Assembly (NCBI GenBank): GCA_021307315.1
Contig: JAJSPD010000001.1
Coordinates: 186,001-250,000, forward strand
Direction of reading: 5' to 3'
Length of the DNA: 64,000 nt
Origin: Bisporella sp. PMI_857
Taxonomy: Eukaryota > Ascomycota > Leotiomycetes > Helotiales > Helotiaceae
Under the pieces are notes generated by a model that made no database searches, was not told the origin of the DNA, and was given only the letters and a program-made list of their open reading frames with translations. Within the stretch, counting starts at the first letter, position 1. Each line of letters begins with the position of its first letter. Positions 57,551 through 64,000 of this stretch are shown here, one piece after another. A program made the translations under genes and the position numbers.

Positions 57551-58744
57551 AGAAGTGGCTGCATACAAAGAGAGGTAGCAGTGTTAGATGATACAGGCTT
57601 TGTTATGACAGGCAGCGAATCTAGCCAGGTTCGGGAATCCACTTGTTTTCCTGGTAAACTGGCTGACTGGTTTTTCTTTATGGCGATGGCATTTATTTAT
57701 AGGGTTTTCAAGCCATTTGGCTGCATGCTGTTCCACCGTCAAAAATATAGATTCATTTAATAGTTTTTATGATTACGCCGTTTCTTCGTTTAACCTTGCA
57801 CCGAAACCCCTTATATTAACATGCCTGGTGAAATTGTATGAGCAGCCTCCCTCTCAAGCTCCTCTCTAATACACCTGGTAAACCTCCTTGCTCGATGATT
57901 AATACAAATATTGTCTCAGCGCAATCTTGGCGCTATGCCGAGTTATGATTTTGTCCTAGAAAAAAAGTATACCAATCCAAGAATTTTGCAAGGAAATACG
58001 CTAGATTATTAGCTCATATGTCAAGTTTTCTTGCAATACATTTGTACTTTTCCTTATATCCGTGGTCAAGATATTCCGTTTTCAGGCTAGCCCAGCTGAT
58101 TACGGGACTTTCTGGGCCGACCCTTGCGCCTTGTAGCGTAATCGCGATAAGACGACATTTAACATGGGTCAAGATTCCGCCCTGTCGCGTGTGCTACAAA
58201 CAGGACTCCCCCAACTGTAATCTTTTCCAAGGACATACTTATTTTCTTGCTTCAAGGCCCAGGTCTATTTGGAAGTGCTGGGTGTCGTGCTAAACGTTAG
58301 AAGACTTACATACTCGCTTTCCGCCACGTTGTATCAGAAAACTATATGTAGAGGGGTCGGTAGATTGGGGGCAGGATATGAGACCCTCACCGCTGGGAAA
58401 GTGACCGGTATAAGATCAAATCGTTTTCACGTCATCCCATTGTTCGCTGCTGATGTTTGTCTGGAAGTCAGCTACTTTTGAGCCCCCGATATCAATCGAA
58501 ACCTAAATCATTTTACGAATGCAAAGCCTGAGCGGTACCACTACTCAAATTGCCTCACCCTTCAAAAAACTTTCTGCCTCGAAGAAGCTAAGGCTAGGTA
58601 CTATCCAGTCTCTACTGTAGGACACTATATAATTGCCAATGGTCTTTGGACGCTATAGTTAATCTCTAAAGGAACGAACATCTCATAGCTGCACATTAAG
58701 CAGATCTGTTCTGGGGCAGAAATATCAAGCCTAAACTTTTCAAT
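57551..58744. other. 1.2 kb spacer between UGP1 and the FYVE/RING gene
   Basis: It holds the UGP1 3' region and the promoter of the next gene. No other gene seen; short frames at 58018-58481 show no coding character. Confidence 0.5.
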
Positions 58745-61126
58745 ATGAGTGGAACAGTAAATGTTGACTCCAACTCAATCTCCAGTCATAGAGATGAGTC
58801 AAGGATAATGCGTGGGTTGGAATTGCCCGTCGGCACACCTATCCATTCCTCAACGGGCTCAGAGCAACTCAGAAGTGAGCCCTTCGGCATAGGTTCTGGC
58901 GATGATTCTGCTTCACATACAAGTCCTCCGCTTGTTCGAGATCCATCCTCTTCGTCAATAAGCAGTCTGCGGAGGCGGAGAAGAGAAGAGAAGCAGCCTG
59001 AAGATCCGCATCTTTCGAGGAACCCACTTGGTCGTTCTGGTAGTAGTGTTGCCTTGCCACATAATGATGCAATGGATGAGCTGAGTGACACAGAATCGTT
59101 GGATGGACGACGTGTACGGACCAAATATGGGCATAAATTACCTTTGGTACCTTCAAGGACACCAAGTTCTGGGTCACAGAATGATGGCAGGGGCTCCTCT
59201 GATATTGCTTATGAGAGGAGAACATATCCAACGGGCAATACCACACCTCATGAAAGCTCTGGTGGTGAATGGAATTTTCCAGCAAGAAACTCTGAAAGGC
59301 AGTCTATAGATTTTGGCCCAAGAGTCCTTGATACGAGTCGCCCTCCTCCTCCACCACCCAAAAGCCGTGATCAAGCAAGATCAGCTAGAACCAGGGTTGA
59401 TCGCCAGATGACAAACCCCGATGACCAAGACATCAGTTTGTCACAAGCCCTTCAACTTGAGGATCCTAGAAACCATGTCGAGGCTCAGCAACCCGCGAAT
59501 AATGCTTATCCCCAAAATGTTCAAGGAAGATCTTGGGGTCCGTCAAACTCGTCTAGTCCGCAACGTACTGTTCCAATACCAAGCAGGGGTGTTCTATCAC
59601 CTCTTCCACATCTTCCGGTCAGGCAAAACAGTGTCGTCTTGCCTAGATGGCAGCCAGATGCTGAAGTGACGCTATGTCCAATATGTCGAACGCAGTTCAG
59701 TGAGTAACTTGGGTTACGAATGGATCATCTATATTGACCGCGTGTAACAGGCTTCTTTGTCCGCAAGCATCATTGCAGGTAAGATTTTATTACCAATTTC
59801 TCTATTGTCTAGAGTTTATTGACTTGACTTCAGAAAATGCGGTAGAGTTGTCTGTAATGCCTGCTCACCACATCGTATCACAATCCCCTATCAGTTCATT
59901 GTACAGCCACCTTCATCAGAGTCTTCTACCGCAAATCCATATTACCGACCATCTTTAGATCCTGCTCATGCTGCTAGTGAGTATGCGAGTCTAGGGGGCG
60001 GTGAGCGTGTCCGTCTATGCAATCCTTGCGTGCCTGATCCGAATCTTGCTCCACCACAAACACCAGAAACCCCACATCGACCCTCGAATCTTAGTGCTCA
60101 TAGTAGATCGGTGAGCTTAGCAACACCTCAATCATCGGCAGTGCATATTGGCAGTAGTCGACATTATTCCAGAGAGCAGGGAAACCGTAACTCTAGGGCT
60201 CAGTCTACAACAAGTTCATCACAGCCAAATGCCTCTCACCTTCAAAATGTAGGTCATCAGCATACGACTTCCCGAGGTCGAAGTAGTACGGTATGTTCCT
60301 CTTGTTTGCCACATAGGTCTTTAATCTAATATCTTATCCGTGGTATTGTCAACATGTATACTAATTGACACCAGACGAATGTCCAACCACATTACCGATC
60401 GCTTATTCCAGCAGATGAATCTCGTAAGTATATATTTGCCCAGAAACAACACAATGCACATCCCCTCATATGATCTGATGAGAATTGCTTTTCACAAGAG
60501 TTGGACGACTGACCTCTACCATTTTAGGCCCCCTTCCAAGACCACCTAGAATTGCTGAAGAGGATGAATGTCCAGTGTGTCATCAGGAGCTTCCGTCAAG
60601 CGCCCTTCCCAGCTCAGAAATTTTGAGAGAGCAGCATATTAATAGATGCATTGAAAATGCATTTAGTGCTACGCCTGCGATTACCCCGGCACCTCCAGCC
60701 TTGCAACGAAGATCTTCTCACGCTACATCTGCGGCGTCCACGTCTGCACCACGGCCAAGTAAGTAATGTCCTAAGCCCGTGATAGCTCGAGTTATCTCTA
60801 TCATCAAACGCTGTTTCTCACGATTTTTAGTTCCAAACACACCAGAAGGTCGCATGGCAGCACGAGAGGAAGCCCATGCTGCAGTAATTCGCGCAGCCAC
60901 TTCACCACCAAGGGCATATCGGCATACGGGTATGATTCCATACAAAGCCACTGAGAAGGACTGTGTGGATGATGCAGAATGTACGATCTGTCTGGAAGAG
61001 TTTGAGGTGGGTAACGAGATGGGTCGATTGGAATGTTTCTGTAGATTTCATCTCCATTGTATCCGCTCCTGGTTTGAGACCCATCCAGGCCAATGCCCAG
61101 TGCACCAGCATGGAGGAGGGTACTAG
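58745..61126 (+). CDS. FYVE and RING zinc-finger protein, likely endosomal ubiquitin ligase (Pib1-like)
   Basis: Exons 58745-59699, 59751-59778 (28 nt), 59834-60290, 60375-60423, 60528-60758 and 60831-61126 give 671 residues with consistent phases. After about 300 disordered Ser/Pro-rich residues comes a FYVE finger starting CPIC (Cys311). The short exons restore the phosphoinositide signature RKHHCRKCGRVVCNAC, and the last Cys pair is in RVRLCNPC. Next is a CPVC...HINRC motif (from Cys511), similar to UBZ-type ubiquitin-binding fingers. The C-terminus is a RING from Cys624 (CTICLEEF...CFCRFHLHC...CPVH) with a final His ligand, as in yeast Pib1. Pib1 acts as an E3 on endosomes and vacuole; a similar place and role are inferred. 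The protein is much longer than Pib1. Confidence 0.87.
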
Positions 61127-61949
61127 GTTTGGCATATGTTCCTCCTAATAGCATGTTATTCTTGGGGCTTATAATGTTGGAATGATTTAGCGATATGCCT
61201 GGCCAGGTTTTGTGTGCGGGGATACCAAGGGAACATGTTAGGAATCGGATAATAGATAGGAAATGGGTATAATATTCAACTCCGTCAAGATTGTCATATT
61301 TCGTAGGCATTCGGAGAATTTAAACTGAGCCCGACCTTCAGAGTCGCATTCTATAAAACGCCCCGGGAAATACCCATCTGGATATCTCCTATCCTTAAGC
61401 GAGCGGGGCAAATTGTCAGGCTGCTGAGTTTATATGATCTAGGAATATTTAAATTCCTCGCGGAGAAGAAAGGATTGAAGTATATCCTAACCAACCACGC
61501 AATAAAGAGATAACGGTGTTTCTATTGCTGAAGATGAAGAAAAGTAGCTCCAAAAGCACGACCACCAGAGCTACAGATAATCCCTACAAGCCCTCAGTTC
61601 AAATTGAGGAGGATATGGGGAATGGAAACGAATGATGACATCACCGAGCTGGTCGTTTTGGGGCAACGACGCCATGGCATCCTCTTTCGCATTTTCACAG
61701 ATGCAGCTCTTGTCAAACCCGATTTTGATTGGGAAGTCGCACATAGCTAGACCCAAGGTGTACAAGGCGCTCGGTGGCTAAGTGCTGCACTAGAAAGATG
61801 CTCTTTGCATCCTTACTATATTCTTGATTCCCATCATTTATTTAGTCGTTGATCTCTTTCCCACCTTTCAAACGAGCTTCAAATAACCACATTGCTCTTC
61901 TGCTGCCGCTTTTTAAATATCGTGCTTGAGTGGGAGGCAGGAATATACA
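61127..61949. other. Spacer, FYVE/RING 3' side and DUF2417 promoter
   Basis: No gene or RNA seen. The minus frame at 61571-61765 has no supporting features. Confidence 0.5.
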
Positions 61950-63610
61950 ATGGGCATTTGGGCCAATAAGAAGGACAATGATCCTGAGGACGAGGCAGCA
62001 GCAGGCTCCAGTGAGGACCGCCAGAGAGAGAGTCGGGAAGCCGATGAGCGAACTCGTTTGCTTCCTCCTCCAGCAGCCACCACACCGCGCGAAGGGTTCC
62101 TGAGTCCGGACGACCCAGCTGTAAGTTTCTCACTCGGAATCTCCATTAACTACTCAAGCTTTCAACACTTTCCAGGACGCTAATTAAAACTTAGGTGACT
62201 CCGTACAACCTATGGAGCATACGGCTCTTGCGCTACTTTACCGTCCTATTTGCCATTATCACCTTCCTATGGTGGGTTCTGTTACTTATTTCAATCTTTG
62301 TCAGTCCTCCAGGAATGCATTCTCGAGGCTCTGGTTTTTTCGACTTCTCGTATACCACGTTGACATTAGGTCTATTGCTCATCGGCCTACTATTCTTCTC
62401 CACACCATCAACGGCTGCACAAGTTTCGTGCTTTGTTATTGCAGTTATTCTGCTGGTTGATATGATCATCATTGTTAGTGTAGGGCAGATTCGCCTCGAA
62501 GAAGGCTGGGTTGGGATAGCAAGTGTTGTATGGGCTTTACTCATTAGCACCTGGACAGTCTTTACGGATAGGGCTGTTGCATGGGGCAAGCATGAAGAAG
62601 AAGAGAGATTAACTGGCCGACAAGAAACCCGTCGCACATTAGGAGAATGGTTTTCTGTCCTGATCTCAACTATCTTCCTGGTTGTCATCGCTGTCGTCGC
62701 TATACTTCTCTCGGCTACTCTGATCCTTCGAGTACGAGATGCTTCCCTACTAGCACCGGGTCGGAAGTACTATGTCGATGGAGACAAATACCGGATTCAC
62801 GTTTTCTGCGAAGGAAACAAGATAGACTCAAAAGGAAGGGAGCTGCCGACAGTTCTTTTCGAGGCAGGCGAAACTCCTTTCGAGTACACCATGATCAAGA
62901 TCGCGCAAAACTCCTTAAAGAATGGAAGCATTAGTCGTTACTGCTACGCAGATCGTCCAGGAATTGCGTGGTCCGAGAATGCACCTTCTCCATTTTCTGC
63001 AGCAACTGCTGCCAGTGTACTTTCTGAGGCGTTGGCACGAGCTGGCGAAGATGGTCCATGGGTTTTAGCAAGCGCAGGCATCGGCAGCATTTATAGCAGA
63101 GTCTTCTCTTCTCGTCAGGGTGGTGAAGTGCACGGAATTCTGCTGATCGACCCGCTGCATGAAGATTTGCTCTATCGTGTTGGCTCAGCAAAGAACGGAT
63201 TCCTATATTGGGCATGGGGTATCATCTCACCCCTCGGTATTGATCGTATCCCTGCTGCTATATTTAAAGGCCGTACTCGTCAAGATCGTGTCTATGGTCG
63301 TTCTTCCTATCAGAATGGGAAATATATAAAAGCCAAATTGCAAGAAGCGCTTGTGGCAGATTCTTTGACCAAGGACGAAGTCCGCAGCTCACGTAATATT
63401 CAGTGGAAATCCGTTCCTCTCGCACTCATCAGTTCAGGTATCAATATCGGAAAAGACGGTGCTTGGGAGGACAAGCAAAAAGACCTGAGCCATCTGACAA
63501 ATAATCTCACTAGTTGGGATATCGTTAGCAAGGCCCCTAGTGAAGTGTGGAAGACTGCTGATGGTATAAACACTATCGAGAAGAGACTGAAAGAATTGGT
63601 GCACCTATAA
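61950..63610 (+). CDS. DUF2417-type membrane protein with alpha/beta-hydrolase-like domain
   Basis: Exons 61950-62120 and 62195-63610 (74-nt intron, GTAAGT...CTTAG, phase 0) give 528 residues. The acidic N-terminus ends in a dileucine-like ERTRLLPPP. VTPYNLWSIRLLRYFTVLF then begins a set of about five membrane helices, the last at about residues 215-240. The lumenal or cytosolic C-terminal half looks like an alpha/beta hydrolase (GDKYRIHVFCEG, PTVLFEAGE, GILLIDPLHEDLLY). The expected nucleophile elbow reads ASAGIGS, without the usual G-x-S-x-G serine. Fungal relatives are annotated as integral membrane or mitochondrial proteins of unknown function; the location here is not certain. Whether it is an enzyme is doubtful. 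Confidence 0.87.
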
Positions 63611-64000
63611 GAGAGTGTACATGGAACTTGTGGAGGACAAAAGCAATAATATCTTTTTTTCGTCGTTGATATTAGCATCTTGTTTCGGCATGAGGTCTGG
63701 AAATTGGGACGGTTTCTTTGCTCTACTTTAGTATATATTTTGGTCTTTAGTTCGCACTGCCCTTTAGCGGCCTATATACGGGAACGACACTGATTAATAC
63801 ATTTTCCTTGGAAATATTTCGTGATGTATGATAGAATGGCTTCATTGCTTCATGGTATATTACGCATCTAGAAGCTCTGCTCTTATTTCTTGTTGTGGAG
63901 GACATAGATTGCTCTATTTCGATGAAGGTGTCAGGGACATTACATGAAAATCTAAAATTCTCCAGTGAACACATCAAAATAACTTCAATCACTTACAACT
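63611..64000. other. Right-edge non-coding stretch
   Basis: 3' region of the DUF2417 gene. No further gene start seen before the window ends. Confidence 0.45.

Noticed and set aside
1..64000. CRISPR arrays, phage or bacterial operon signals, 5S rRNA genes, complete transposons
   Set aside because: None was seen by eye on either strand: no regularly spaced repeats, no transposase-like frames, no dispersed 5S-like sequence. Small or decayed copies could be missed without a search.

Overview
The window is nuclear DNA of a filamentous ascomycete (Pezizomycotina). The evidence is short introns of about 45-140 nt with GT-AG ends and CTRAY-type branch points, large gene-free spacers, and fungus-restricted families (Clr5-domain, DUF2417, WLM protease with C-terminal zinc fingers, MCT-type transporter, FYVE/RING ligase). 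A leotiomycete such as a Botrytis/Sclerotinia relative is my best guess from overall resemblance; the sequence alone does not prove it. There is no operon, prophage, CRISPR array or obvious secondary-metabolite cluster. All splice models were built by hand from reading frame, splice signals and family motifs.

Layout. 1-6.9 kb: the 5' end of an unknown gene leaving the window on the left, a long disordered minus-strand protein, then a 2.3 kb spacer. 6.9-15.8 kb: ER protein disulfide isomerase, a small mitochondrial-type membrane protein, the HIT-finger SWR1-complex subunit VPS71, a KEL3-type kelch protein and a prolyl aminopeptidase. 16.9-22.8 kb: an MCT-type transporter, a Wss1-like WLM metalloprotease and a Clr5-domain protein. 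23.4-28 kb: tRNA-Ala(TGC), then a SulP sulfate permease with a very long, repeat-rich upstream region. 29.7-31 kb: an unresolved coding-like stretch. 31.1-44.9 kb: BUB2-type TBC protein, an S9 peptidase, methylmalonate-semialdehyde dehydrogenase, an F-box protein, and the divergent pair PRP16/PWP1. 45-55 kb: gene-poor, with one Ser-rich protein and one small basic-tailed protein. 55-64 kb: UDP-glucose pyrophosphorylase, a FYVE/UBZ-like/RING ligase and a DUF2417 membrane hydrolase-like protein.

Functionally this is ordinary housekeeping content: protein folding and turnover, splicing, ribosome biogenesis, chromatin, mitotic exit control, sulfate uptake, valine catabolism and cell-wall precursor supply. 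The most unusual signals are in gene architecture. Two consecutive 8-nt exons encode the first thioredoxin-site approach of PDI, and three perfect-length 11-residue repeats sit directly before its HDEL. There are two GC-AG introns, an 813-nt first intron in UGP1, 18-nt and 28-nt exons in two other genes, and a strong GC gradient in the intronless S9 peptidase. I saw no convincing new multi-gene system.
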